Part shown: positions 33,124-40,544 of the stretch, in pieces
How positions within the stretch are numbered: the first letter of the stretch is position 1
Layout of the letters: every line of letters begins with the position of its first letter
NCBI RefSeq assembly: GCF_013344685.1
Contig: NZ_CP050137.1
Location: forward strand, 1,740,001 to 1,804,000
Length of the DNA: 64,000 bases
Direction: 5' to 3'
Origin: Sphingomonas sp. CL5.1
GTDB lineage: Bacteria; Pseudomonadota; Alphaproteobacteria; Sphingomonadales; Sphingomonadaceae
Program-made: the position numbers and the translations under genes
The notes under the pieces: model-generated
The model's input: only the letters and a program-made list of their open reading frames with translations
Told to the model about the DNA's origin: nothing
Databases searched by the model: none

Positions 33124-33558
33124 TCAGCCATAGGGCAGGGGAGAGGCGTTCCACTCCCCGATGGCGCGCGCGATCAGCGCGTTGAGCGCGGCCGCGCTGC
33201 GCCGCCATGCCGCCGCCGTGGCCTCGCTCCAGTCAGCGCCGGCAGCCGCCGCGAGCGCGTCGATCGCCATCTCGATGAAGTCGGCATATTCGCCCGCCGG
33301 CAGATGGCCGTAATTATAATGCTGATAGACGATCTCGGCGACCTGCCCCCAGACCCAGTCCTCGCCCTGTGCCAGCCCGAGCAGCCAGGTGAGCGTCTCG
33401 TCGGTCATGCGGATCGAGGTCGCCTCGACGTGCATGAACAAGGCGCGATGATCGGGGTAGCGGGCGAGGAAGCGGTCGAACAGCGCCGCGCGCATCGCCG
33501 CCTCGTTCGGCGCGGCGGCGACCAGGCTGCGCTCCATCAGTGCCGCGTCGCTCTCCAT
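33124..33558 (-). CDS. Single-domain globin-like protein
   Basis: The 144-residue protein fits the bacterial globin pattern. It has FDRFLARYPDHRALF near residues 27-41, with F41 a candidate CD1 phenylalanine, and an F-helix region EIVYQHYNYGHLP with H80 as candidate proximal heme ligand. A tryptophan-containing G/H region follows (ADWSEATAAAWRRSAAAL). No reductase domain follows, so it resembles single-domain haemoglobins rather than flavohaemoglobin. It lies 30 bases downstream of phenylalanine hydroxylase on the same strand. Family assignment is by pattern only and heme binding is inferred. Confidence 0.65.
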   Translation of the reverse strand: MESDAALMERSLVAAAPNEAAMRAALFDRFLARYPDHRALFMHVEATSIRMTDETLTWLLGLAQGEDWVWGQVAEIVYQHYNYGHLPAGEYADFIEMAIDALAAAAGADWSEATAAAWRRSAAALNALIARAIGEWNASPLPYG

Positions 33559-33576
33559 TGAGCGAGTGTCGCCTTA

Positions 33577-33592
33577 TTTACATGAATGTCAA
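33577..33592 (-). promoter_or_regulatory. Inverted repeat between phhA and the globin gene (candidate operator)
   Basis: TTTACAT-GA-ATGTCAA is an imperfect palindrome with six of seven arm bases matching. It overlaps the phhA stop codon and lies about 20 bases ahead of the globin start. Read on the minus strand it contains TTGACA, a good -35 hexamer. It could give the globin gene separate regulation, but nothing identifies a regulator. Confidence 0.4.
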
Positions 33593-34455
33593 TGATCGGC
33601 CTTGGCCAGCGCATAGGCCTGCGTGCCGCGCGTCAGCACCTCGTCCTCCGGCAGCAGTTCAGCGACCGGAATGTCGGGCCGATGCTTGATCGCCTCGTAG
33701 AGCGGGGCGAAATCGGTCTCGACCGTCACGCGCAGCAGATCGTCGAAGCTGGGGATGACGAAGTAATTCTGCTGGAAATCATCGATCCGATATTCCGTGC
33801 GCATCACCCGCGCGAGATCGAAGGCGATGCGGTTGGGGGACGGGTCGTCGAGCGCGAAGCGGCTCTCCGCATAGCTGGAGACGATCCCCGCGCCATAGAT
33901 GCGCAACCCCTCCGGCTCGGCGATCAACCCGAACTCGACCGTGTACCAGTAGAGCCGCGCGAGATATCGCAGCGAATGCAGCCCCAGCGCGCGCTGCCCG
34001 CCCTTGCCATAAGCGACGAGATAATCCGCGAACACCGGGTCCGCGAGCATCGGCACATGGCCGAACACGTCATGGAAGACGTCCGGTTCCTGGAGATAAT
34101 CGAGCTGGTCGGGCCGGCGGATGAAATTGCCGGCGACGAAGCGGCGGTTGGCCATGTGATCGAAGAACACGTCGTCCGGCACCAGCCCCGGCACCGCGAC
34201 GACCTGCCAGCCGGTGAGCTTCATCAGCCGCTCGGACAATTCCTCGAAATCGGGGATGCCGGGGCGGGAAAGCCTGAGCACGTCCAGCCCGCGCAGCCAG
34301 GCGTCGGAGGCGCGGCCGGGCAGCAGCTTCGCCTGCCGTGCGAACAGCCGGTCCCAGGTGGCATGTTCCTCGGGCGTGTAATGCCCCCAGTTCTGCGGCA
34401 CCGTCCAGTCGGCGGCGGCACCGGGCGGCGGGGACTGGGGAGGGATATCGGCCAT
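33589..34455 (-). CDS. phhA: Phenylalanine 4-monooxygenase
   Basis: PhhA hydroxylates phenylalanine to tyrosine with a reduced pterin and non-heme iron. The 288-residue bacterial-type enzyme shows the iron ligands H128 and H133 in EPDVFHDVFGHVP and E174 in YWYTVEFGLI. It lacks the regulatory N-terminal domain of animal enzymes, as usual in bacteria. No pterin recycling gene (phhB) is adjacent. It may feed tyrosine to the aromatic pathways elsewhere in the window, but it is not physically part of the homoprotocatechuate island. The globin-like gene follows by 30 bases. Confidence 0.95.
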   Translation of the reverse strand: MADIPPQSPPPGAAADWTVPQNWGHYTPEEHATWDRLFARQAKLLPGRASDAWLRGLDVLRLSRPGIPDFEELSERLMKLTGWQVVAVPGLVPDDVFFDHMANRRFVAGNFIRRPDQLDYLQEPDVFHDVFGHVPMLADPVFADYLVAYGKGGQRALGLHSLRYLARLYWYTVEFGLIAEPEGLRIYGAGIVSSYAESRFALDDPSPNRIAFDLARVMRTEYRIDDFQQNYFVIPSFDDLLRVTVETDFAPLYEAIKHRPDIPVAELLPEDEVLTRGTQAYALAKADH

Positions 34456-34529
34456 GCCGTCATCATAGCACCCCGCGCCGCGCTGCCAAGATAGTAACAG
34501 ATGAAATCATATCGGCGCGGGACGGAACG

Positions 34530-34958
34530 CTATTCCGCGAGGCTGTGGGTCAGCGTGATCTCCGCTTTCATCAGCTTGGAGACGGGGCATCCCGCCTTCG
34601 CCTCGTTGGCGATCCGCGTGAAATCGTCGGCCGAGATTCCCGGCACAGACGCCCGCAGTTCCAGCGCGGATTTCGTGATGGAGAAGCCGTCGCCGTCCTT
34701 GTCCAGCGTCACCTTCGCAACGGTGTCGAGCGTGCCGCGGTCATAGCCGGCGCGTGCCAGCGCGAAGCTCAGCGCCATGGTGAAGCAGCTTGCATGCGCC
34801 GCCGCGATCAGTTCCTCCGGGTTGGTGCCCGGCTCGTCCTCGAAGCGCGTCGCGAAGCCATAGGGATTGTCGGCCAGCGCGCCGGACTGGGTGGAGACAA
34901 AGCCCTTCCCGTCCTTGCCGAAGCCTTCGTAACGGGCGGAGCCGCTGTGGGTGGGCAT
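34530..34958 (-). CDS. OsmC family peroxiredoxin
   Basis: This 142-residue OsmC-type protein reduces organic hydroperoxides. The two redox cysteines are visible in AHASCFTMAL (near residue 56) and AKAGCPVSKL (near residue 123). The N-terminus MPTHSGSARYEGFGKDGKGF is typical of the OsmC rather than the Ohr subgroup. It is a single gene: phhA lies beyond a 74-base gap and a GC-rich hairpin precedes it. Stress induction is likely from the family, though no promoter motif was recognised. Confidence 0.9.
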   Translation of the reverse strand: MPTHSGSARYEGFGKDGKGFVSTQSGALADNPYGFATRFEDEPGTNPEELIAAAHASCFTMALSFALARAGYDRGTLDTVAKVTLDKDGDGFSITKSALELRASVPGISADDFTRIANEAKAGCPVSKLMKAEITLTHSLAE

Positions 34959-34990
34959 GGTTTCCTCCTCCTGCGTGACCCCGATATAAC

Positions 34991-35018
34991 GGGCGCGGCG
35001 CGAAAAGGCGCCGCGCCC
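34991..35018 (-). terminator. GC-rich hairpin downstream of glycine-zipper gene
   Basis: An 11-bp perfect stem, GGGCGCGGCGC with GCGCCGCGCCC, encloses a GAAAAG loop. It lies 12 bases past the end of the glycine-zipper gene in its direction of transcription and before the osmC start. Only a short TTATAT follows on the minus strand, so it is a moderate intrinsic terminator. Confidence 0.6.
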
Positions 35019-35030
35019 GCCGCAAATAAA

Positions 35031-35339
35031 TCAGCGGCAGCGGCGGTTGCCGGAGTCCCGCTCGATCGCGCGGCCGGCGAGCGCGCCCAACGCCGCGCCG
35101 CCCAGCGTGCCGAGCGTGCGGTCGCCGCGCGTGTCGATCGTCCGGCCGAGCAGCGCGCCCGCCGCGCCGCCGACGATCAGCCCGGTCGTCCCGTCCGGCC
35201 GGCGGCAGCGCCAGCGGCCGTCCTCTCCGCGCCATTCGCGATATTGATGACGCCCGCGCGCCTCCGCCTCGTGCGTCGTGGCGATCAGCGTCGGCGCGAT
35301 CATCGCGGTGGCGCCCAGCGCCAGCATCAGTTTACGCAT
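35031..35339 (-). CDS. Glycine-zipper 2TM domain envelope protein
   Basis: This is a 102-residue protein with a signal peptide (MRKLMLALGATAMIAPTLIA). A basic RGRHQYREWRGEDGRWRCRR segment follows, then a glycine-zipper region (GLIVGGAAGALLGRTID, and LGTLGGAALGALAGRAI) of the Gly-zipper_2/SlyB type that inserts into membranes. Two cysteines, at about residues 45 and 101, may pair. The ATG at 35339 has GGAG eight bases upstream and leaves a clean signal peptide; the longer frame from 35456 is unlikely. It is transcribed away from a long gene-free region with DnaA-box-like repeats. Confidence 0.8.
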   Translation of the reverse strand: MRKLMLALGATAMIAPTLIATTHEAEARGRHQYREWRGEDGRWRCRRPDGTTGLIVGGAAGALLGRTIDTRGDRTLGTLGGAALGALAGRAIERDSGNRRCR

Positions 35340-35431
35340 CAGTCTCACTCCCGGATCATGAATAACCTGTGATGCGATCATGACGGGGCTTCGCTTAACC
35401 TGCGGCAACCGGCTGTTCATCGATCCGGGAC

Positions 35432-35458
35432 GATCCACGATATCCACGTTATCCACAG
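35432..35458 (+). repeat. Three tandem 9-mers resembling DnaA boxes
   Basis: GATCCACGA, TATCCACGT and TATCCACAG follow each other with a 9-bp period. The last overlaps a perfect TTATCCACA DnaA box at 35449-35457. The set lies about 95 bases upstream of the glycine-zipper gene start, in the gene-free region. Confidence 0.55.
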
Positions 35459-35643
35459 CCCGTAACGCGCAGTTCGCGCTTGGTGCGACTCGCGATCGGT
35501 GACAGCATCGTGACTGCGGACGGATGACGCGGTGGGGAAGAAATTCCCTGACAAATCAGAAGTTTGCACCTGATGGCAAGTCATGCTGGTGGCGCGAGCA
35601 AACCGCGGGACAAGCGATCGGGAAGGGTGGCAGGCGATCCGTC

Positions 35644-35652
35644 TTTTCCACA
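35644..35652 (+). promoter_or_regulatory. Isolated DnaA-box match TTTTCCACA
   Basis: TTTTCCACA matches the relaxed DnaA consensus TTWTNCACA and lies in the same orientation as the tandem boxes, about 195 bp away. A single 9-mer match is weak alone; the cluster makes it worth noting. Confidence 0.35.
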
Positions 35653-36187
35653 GCCTTGCGGCGAAAGCCGGCGGGCGGGAAAAAGGAAGATGCGGCGACC
35701 CGAAGGTATCCGGCGCGACCCCTGACGATCGTTCCGGATGCCGGCCGTGGATGATGCGGCGACACCGGTTCCGGCCTCCCTCGGGATGCCGAATCCGCCG
35801 TCGGCGTGGAGATACGGCCAATGGCTTCGCGGGCATTCCGGTGCGCGCGATGGCCGAAACGCGGCGCAGACCGGCATCGTTCGCGATGGTGGCGCGCGAC
35901 GCGAGGCGGTGTGGCGGAAGGGAGCGCCGGCCTGCGGGCCAGCAGTTCCATCCGCAACCGCCGAACGGCGAGGTCCGGCGCGACGAGCGACGGGCGGAGC
36001 CGAGCCGTCGAAACCGGCGCGGGTGCCTCCTTCGAGGAGCGTGACCGTGCAAGGTGCGGCGACAGGGGGATCGGCAGCGATGCCGGTCCCCCGAATGCTT
36101 TTCAAGGGGGACATCCCGGTGGCCCGGAAAGCTGTCCGGCGGGATATTTCGGCTGACCTGCCCGGTCGCCCGCGTTAGCTAGGGGCC

Positions 36188-36811
36188 ATGCCGCCCGAGC
36201 TTCTCCCTGTCTTCGCGCCGTGGTTCGATCTGGCCGGTCTCGCGGTGTTCGCCGCTTCCGGCGCGCTGGCGGCGGCGCGGCGGGCGCAGACGATGGTCAC
36301 GCTCGCCTTCTTCGCGATCATCACCGGGGTGGGCGGCGGCACGGTGCGCGACCTGCTGATCGGCGCGCCGGTGTTTTGGGTGCATGACAGCCGCGCGGCC
36401 GGCGTGTGCCTGACGGTCGCGCTGGTGATCTGGATGACGCCGGAGAGATGGTGGCGCGGTGCGGCGCTCGACTGGTTCGACGCGATCGGGCTGGCCGCCT
36501 ATGCCGTCTATGGCGCGGCGAAGGCGCTGCGCTACGGCGTGCCGCCACTGCCGGCGGCGCTGATGGGGGTGGTGACCGCCTGCGTCGGCGGCGTGATCCG
36601 CGACGTGGTGGCGGGCGAGCCGTCGATCATCATGCGGCCGGAGCTTTACGTCACCGCGGCCGCGCTGGCGGCGGCGCTCTTTGTCGGGCTGACGTTGCTC
36701 GGGGCACCGGCGGCGGTGGCGGCGACGCTCGCGGCGCTCGCCGGCTTCGCGCTGCGCGCCGCCGCGATCCGCTTCCGGCTCGCGCTCCCCGCTTATCGCG
36801 GGCGGCGCTGA
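36188..36811 (+). CDS. Trimeric intracellular cation channel family protein (YicG/UPF0126)
   Basis: This 207-residue membrane protein has about seven hydrophobic segments and two copies of the UPF0126 glycine motif: GVGGGTVRDLLIG near residue 50 and CVGGVIRDVVAGEPS near residue 135. Bacterial members adopt a TRIC-like trimeric channel fold and are thought to conduct potassium or small cations. No neighbouring gene suggests a specific role. It is preceded by the gene-poor region and converges on the GNAT gene with 10 bases between the stops. Confidence 0.9.
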   Translation: MPPELLPVFAPWFDLAGLAVFAASGALAAARRAQTMVTLAFFAIITGVGGGTVRDLLIGAPVFWVHDSRAAGVCLTVALVIWMTPERWWRGAALDWFDAIGLAAYAVYGAAKALRYGVPPLPAALMGVVTACVGGVIRDVVAGEPSIIMRPELYVTAAALAAALFVGLTLLGAPAAVAATLAALAGFALRAAAIRFRLALPAYRGRR

Positions 36812-36821
36812 CCCTGCGGCG

Positions 36822-37385
36822 TCAGACGCGGACCACGCCCGTCTCGGAGAAGGGGCGCGGCTCGACCGGCGGGGTCACGCTGTCGTTCAGCGCGCATTGC
36901 CAGAAGCCGACGTCGATCCAGCGGCCCTGCTTGTAGCCGATCTCGCGATAGACGCCCGCGCGGCGGAAGCCGACCGCCTCGTGCAGCGTGATCGACCCGT
37001 CGTTGGGCAGCGAGATCACCCCGATCGCCTGGGTGAAGCCCTGCGCGCGCAACGTGTCGATCAGCGCCTCGTAGAGCAGTCGCCCGACGCCGTTGCCCTG
37101 CACCGAGCCGGACACGTAGATCGAGGTCTCCACGACATAGCGATAGGCCGGGCGATCGCGGAAGCGCGTGGCATAGGCATAAGCGACGACGCCCGAATCC
37201 TCGCCCTCGCCGGAGGTGGCGACCAGCCACGGATAGAGGCCGTTCGATGCGGCGATCCGCCCCCGCATCGCTCGCGCGTCCGGCGCCTCCGTCTCGAACG
37301 ATACCGTGCCGGAGAGGACGTAGGGCGCGTAGATCGCGGCGATGGCGGCGGCGTCTTCGGGGCGGGCGGGCCGGATGGCGATCAA
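36822..37385 (-). CDS. GNAT N-acetyltransferase (phosphinothricin/methionine-sulfone acetyltransferase-like)
   Basis: This 187-residue GNAT enzyme resembles the Pat/Bar/MddA group. The N-terminus AIRPARPEDAAAIAAIYAPYV is characteristic, followed by ETSIYVSGSVQGNGVGRLLYEAL as the acetyl-CoA-binding region and GFRRAGVYREIGYKQGRWIDV at the C-terminus. Its natural acceptor is unknown; methionine derivatives are common for the group. The start is inferred as TTG at 37385 with AAGGGAG upstream, because the longer frame to 37922 runs antiparallel in register with rimI. It is the last gene of the rutE-like/tsaB/rimI operon. Confidence 0.82.
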   Translation of the reverse strand: MIAIRPARPEDAAAIAAIYAPYVLSGTVSFETEAPDARAMRGRIAASNGLYPWLVATSGEGEDSGVVAYAYATRFRDRPAYRYVVETSIYVSGSVQGNGVGRLLYEALIDTLRAQGFTQAIGVISLPNDGSITLHEAVGFRRAGVYREIGYKQGRWIDVGFWQCALNDSVTPPVEPRPFSETGVVRV

Positions 37386-37432
37386 CGGGTGGCTCCCTTG
37401 CTGCTTCGCCCCCCGAGCTATCGGCACCCGCC

Positions 37433-37906
37433 CTATAGCGCAACCGCGTAGCTGTGCGCGTCGAAGCTCTGCCCGGTGCGGCCGCGATAATAATCGCGCC
37501 GCTCGCCGACCTTGACGAAGCCGTGCGCACCGTAGAGCGCCACCGCCTCGTTCCCCGCGCGCACCTCCAGATGAAGCCGCGTGACGCCGCGCCCGCGCGC
37601 GTCGGCGATCACCCCGCGCAGCAGCGCTGCGCCGATCCCGCGCCGGCGGAAGGCGGGGCGGACGGCGATCAGCAGCAGCTCCGCCTCGTCGAGGATCGCG
37701 CGCGTCAGCGCGAAGCCGGCGACCTCCCCGCCGGCGCGCGCCAGCGTCAGCCACACGCCGGGCATGCCGAGGATGCCGAGGCACTGGCTGCGCGTCCACG
37801 CCTCGCCGAAGCGCGGATCGAACGCCTCGCTCATCACCGCGTCGATCGCGGCGATGTCGGTCGCGCCGCCGGGCGCCAGCTCCACCATGCGCAGCGAGGT
37901 GCTCAT
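37433..37906 (-). CDS. rimI: Ribosomal protein S18-alanine N-acetyltransferase-like GNAT
   Basis: This 157-residue GNAT protein shows the acetyl-CoA motif RPAFRRRGIGAALLRG near residue 83 and the RimI-like RLHLEVRAGNEAVALYGAHGF segment. RimI acetylates the N-terminus of ribosomal protein S18. Its ATG overlaps the stop of tsaB (ATGA); the tsaB-rimI pairing is a very common bacterial arrangement and supports the assignment. The C-terminal DYYRGRTGQSFDAHSYAV also fits RimI-like proteins. Confidence 0.88.
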   Translation of the reverse strand: MSTSLRMVELAPGGATDIAAIDAVMSEAFDPRFGEAWTRSQCLGILGMPGVWLTLARAGGEVAGFALTRAILDEAELLLIAVRPAFRRRGIGAALLRGVIADARGRGVTRLHLEVRAGNEAVALYGAHGFVKVGERRDYYRGRTGQSFDAHSYAVAL

Positions 37907-38514
37907 GCCGGCAGCTTCGCATCCGGCGCGCGTCCGTAGAGCGGGCGGGCTGGCAGGCCGGCGAGCGCGGGGGGCAGCAGCGTCGCGCGCGCCGCGTCCG
38001 GCAACATGTCGTGCAGCGTCAGCGCGGCGTCGAGCGGCGCGAGCCAGCGCACCCCGCTCCCCACCGCCGGGCGGCCGGCGAGCGCGGCGAGCGCGGCGGC
38101 GGGCGGCAGCGAGGCGAGCGGGCCATCGGCGGCGAGGGGGGAGACATAGCCTTGCATGAACAGCTCACCGTGCCCGCCTTCCAGCACGACGGCAAGCGGC
38201 GCCGGCACGCCCTCCGCGATCGCCGCCGCCGCGATCAGCGCGGTCGAACCGTAGCCGGCGACGCGCGCGCCCCAGCCGAGCGCCAGCCCGCGCGCAGCCG
38301 CGATGCCGACGCGGATGCCGGTGAAGCTGCCCGGCCCGACATCGACGAGGATGCGGCCCGCGCGCCCGCCATCGGCCAGCTCCGCGATCATCGGCACCAG
38401 CCGCTCGGCATGGCCGCGCCCGACGACCTCGTGGCGCGCGTCGACGACGCGCCCGTCCTCGATCAGCGCGACCGAGCAGGCGGCGGTGGCCGTGTCGATG
38501 ACCAGGGTGCGCAC
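37903..38514 (-). CDS. tsaB: tRNA threonylcarbamoyladenosine biosynthesis protein TsaB
   Basis: TsaB is an inactive ASKHA-fold partner of TsaD in making the universal t6A37 tRNA modification. The 203-residue protein begins RTLVIDTATAACSVAL and contains the family signature VDVGPGSFTGIRVGIAAARGLALG. The start is taken as GTG at 38514, immediately before the RTLVIDTA motif, because the longer frame runs into the nitroreductase gene. The 3' end overlaps rimI. It lies 17 bases downstream of the nitroreductase gene and is probably in the same transcript. Confidence 0.93.
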   Translation of the reverse strand: MRTLVIDTATAACSVALIEDGRVVDARHEVVGRGHAERLVPMIAELADGGRAGRILVDVGPGSFTGIRVGIAAARGLALGWGARVAGYGSTALIAAAAIAEGVPAPLAVVLEGGHGELFMQGYVSPLAADGPLASLPPAAALAALAGRPAVGSGVRWLAPLDAALTLHDMLPDAARATLLPPALAGLPARPLYGRAPDAKLPA

Positions 38515-38531
38515 GCGTTTGCCGTCCGGCG

Positions 38532-39125
38532 TCAGGCGATGCGGTTGAACTTCTCGAACGCCGGGCGCGGCGAGCGGCCGAAGATCGTCGCCGGATCGCC
38601 GTGGCCGAGGGTCGAGATGAAATTGACGCGGACGTTGGGCTGATCGGCGAAGAAGGCGGCTTCGACCGTCGCCGCGTCGAAGCCGGACATCGGGCCGGTA
38701 TCCAGCCCCAGCGCGCGGGCGGCCATGATGAAATAGCCGCCCTGCAACGTCGAATTGCGGAAGGCGCTCGATTCGCGCAGCGGCAGATTGTCGGTGAACC
38801 ACGATTTCGCGTCGGCGTGGGGGAACAGCTCCGGCAGATGCTCGTGGAAATCGATATCCATGCCGATCACGACGCTGACCGGCGCCTTCAGCACCTTGGC
38901 GCGATTGCTCTCCGAACAGGCGGCGGCGAGCTTCGCCTTGGCTTCGTCGGACACGCACCAGACGAGCCGGGCGGGAAGCTGGTTGGCCGAGGTCGGCCCC
39001 ATCTTCATCAGATCCCAGATCGCGCGAAGCTCCGCCTCGCCGACGGGCTGGTCGGTATAGCCGTTATAGGTGCGGGCGGTGCGGAAGAGCTGGTCGAGCG
39101 CAGCATCGTCGAGGGGTTTTGTCAT
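38532..39125 (-). CDS. Nitroreductase-family malonic semialdehyde reductase (RutE-like)
   Basis: This 197-residue flavoprotein of the nitroreductase fold closely follows RutE/HadB-type sequences: FRTARTYNGYTDQPVGEAELRAI is split here over residues 14-36, then MGPTSANQLPARLVW, and a late FISTLGHGDPATIFGRSPR. Family members reduce malonic semialdehyde to 3-hydroxypropionate or act as broad NAD(P)H flavin reductases. No other rut gene is present, so the pyrimidine-degradation role is not supported by context. It heads the tsaB-rimI operon and is divergent from fdhD. Confidence 0.85.
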   Translation of the reverse strand: MTKPLDDAALDQLFRTARTYNGYTDQPVGEAELRAIWDLMKMGPTSANQLPARLVWCVSDEAKAKLAAACSESNRAKVLKAPVSVVIGMDIDFHEHLPELFPHADAKSWFTDNLPLRESSAFRNSTLQGGYFIMAARALGLDTGPMSGFDAATVEAAFFADQPNVRVNFISTLGHGDPATIFGRSPRPAFEKFNRIA

Positions 39126-39222
39126 CGCACGGGGCTATAGCGTCGTGCGCGCCGCCGCGTCGATAGCGACGGCGCGAGACACAGCGTTTCTGTTCCTCGC
39201 CATGTGCGGATATGACGGGCGG

Positions 39223-40008
39223 ATGACCGGACCAGGCAGCATCGACATGGATTTCCGCCGCCTCCCCGCCTCGGGCGAGCCGGCGACGGTGGCGCGCGCG
39301 GTGGCGGTCGAGCGGCCGGTGGCGATCGAGTTCAACGGCATCGGCTATGCGGTGATGATGGCGACGCCGGCCGACCTCGCCGATTTCGCGACCGGCTTCG
39401 CCTTCACCGAGCGGCTGGTGGCGCGCGCCGACCAGATACGCGCGATCGACCATGTCGCGCGCGACGAGGGCGAGCTGCTGCGCGTCACGCTGACCGCCGA
39501 ACGCGCGGCGGCGGTGACGGAGCGCGCGCGGCACCGTATCGCCGAATCCTCCTGCGGCCTGTGCGGGATCGAGAATCTCGCGCAGGCGATCCGCCCGCTG
39601 CCGGCGGTGGAGGCGGTGGCGCGCGCCGAACCGGCGGCGATCTTCCGCGCGCTGGCGGCGCTCCGCGCGCGGCAGCCGCTCAACCGCGCCACGGGGGCGG
39701 TCCATGCGGCGGCGCGCTGCTCGGCGGAGGGCGCGGTGCTGGCGGTGCGCGAGGATGTCGGGCGGCACAATGCATTCGACAAATTGATCGGCGCGATGCT
39801 GCGCGAGGGCGCGGAGTGGGACGGCGGTTTCGCGCTGCTCAGCTCGCGCTGCTCCTATGAGCTGGTCGAGAAGGCGGCGCTGGCCGGCTGCCCGCAACTG
39901 GTGACGATCTCCGCGCCGACCAGCCTCGCGATCGAGCGCGCGCGGGCCTGCGGGCTGAAGCTCACCGTGCTGGCGCGGCCCGACGCGATGCTGGAGCCGG
40001 CGGCGTGA
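39223..40008 (+). CDS. fdhD: Formate dehydrogenase accessory sulfurtransferase
   Basis: FdhD transfers sulfur to the molybdenum cofactor of formate dehydrogenase. The 261-residue protein has the essential cysteine pair in SSCGLCGIENL (C111 and C114), the VREDVGRHNAFDKLIG block and the SSRCSYELVEKAA block. I chose ATG 39223; ATG 39202 and 39247 are alternatives, and none has a strong Shine-Dalgarno. The stop overlaps the mobA GTG start (GTGA), so FdhD and MobA are produced together. No formate dehydrogenase structural gene is in the window. Confidence 0.92.
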   Translation: MTGPGSIDMDFRRLPASGEPATVARAVAVERPVAIEFNGIGYAVMMATPADLADFATGFAFTERLVARADQIRAIDHVARDEGELLRVTLTAERAAAVTERARHRIAESSCGLCGIENLAQAIRPLPAVEAVARAEPAAIFRALAALRARQPLNRATGAVHAAARCSAEGAVLAVREDVGRHNAFDKLIGAMLREGAEWDGGFALLSSRCSYELVEKAALAGCPQLVTISAPTSLAIERARACGLKLTVLARPDAMLEPAA

Positions 40009-40544
40009 CGCTGCTCGGCGTGGTGCTGGCGGGGGGCGAATCGCGGCGCTTCGGCAGCGACAAGGCGCGCGCGCTGCTAGGCGGCGCGACGCTGGCTGAT
40101 CATGCGCGGGCGACGCTGGCGCCGTTCGTCGCGGAAATCTTGCTGAGCGCCGGCGCGGGAATTCCCGACCGGCCCGCGCCGGGGCTGGGGCCGCTCGGCG
40201 GCATCTGCGGCGCGCTGCGTCATGCCGCCGCGAACGGCCATGCGGCGATTGTGACGATCGGCTGCGACACGCCGTTCGTTCCGGCGGAGACGCTGGCGGC
40301 GCTCGCCGGTGCGCCGGGCGCGGCGTTCGTCGCGGGGACGCCGATCGTCGGGCGCTGGCCGGTCGGCCTCGCCGATGCGCTGGAGCGGCATCTGCGCGAG
40401 GGCGGCGACCGCTCGATGCGCCGCTGGTGCGCGATGATCGGCGCCACGCCGCTCGACGCCGCGCCGATCGCCAATATCAACCGGCCGGAGGATCTCGCCG
40501 CGCTCAGTCCGCCGGATAGGGCGAGGGGCCGCCCTCCGCGATGA
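40005..40544 (+). CDS. mobA: Molybdenum cofactor guanylyltransferase
   Basis: MobA attaches GMP to molybdopterin to form the guanine dinucleotide cofactor used by DMSO-reductase-type enzymes such as formate dehydrogenase. The 179-residue protein has the nucleotide-binding N-terminus LGVVLAGGESRRFGSDKA, the GPLGGICGALR loop, and GCDTPFVPAETL. The start is GTG, overlapping fdhD. The last 41 bases overlap, tail to tail, the 3' end of the convergent DUF885 gene; both reading frames look intact. The arginine-rich C-terminal tail arises in that overlap. Confidence 0.9.
   Translation: MTLLGVVLAGGESRRFGSDKARALLGGATLADHARATLAPFVAEILLSAGAGIPDRPAPGLGPLGGICGALRHAAANGHAAIVTIGCDTPFVPAETLAALAGAPGAAFVAGTPIVGRWPVGLADALERHLREGGDRSMRRWCAMIGATPLDAAPIANINRPEDLAALSPPDRARGRPPR

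Larger units (their letters stand above)
35340..36187. other. Gene-poor region of about 850 bp with DnaA-box-like repeats
   Basis: No frame here has a recognisable domain. The open frames on both strands are low-complexity arginine/proline/alanine translations that overlap one another, as expected from GC-rich non-coding DNA. The left part (35340-35660) is noticeably less GC-rich and contains the boxes listed separately. Possible explanations are a replication or DnaA-control region, an untranslated leader, or decayed genes. The flanking genes are transcribed away from it. Confidence 0.6.

Noticed and set aside
35581..36178. Several mutually overlapping open frames in the gene-poor region as possible genes
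   Set aside because: No hydrophobic core pattern, domain or ribosome site, and all are Arg/Pro/Ala-rich on both strands alike.
38514..38958. Extended tsaB frame as an N-terminal fusion domain
   Set aside because: The extension runs opposite in register to the nitroreductase gene and has no motif; the TsaB family starts at the RTLVIDTA segment.
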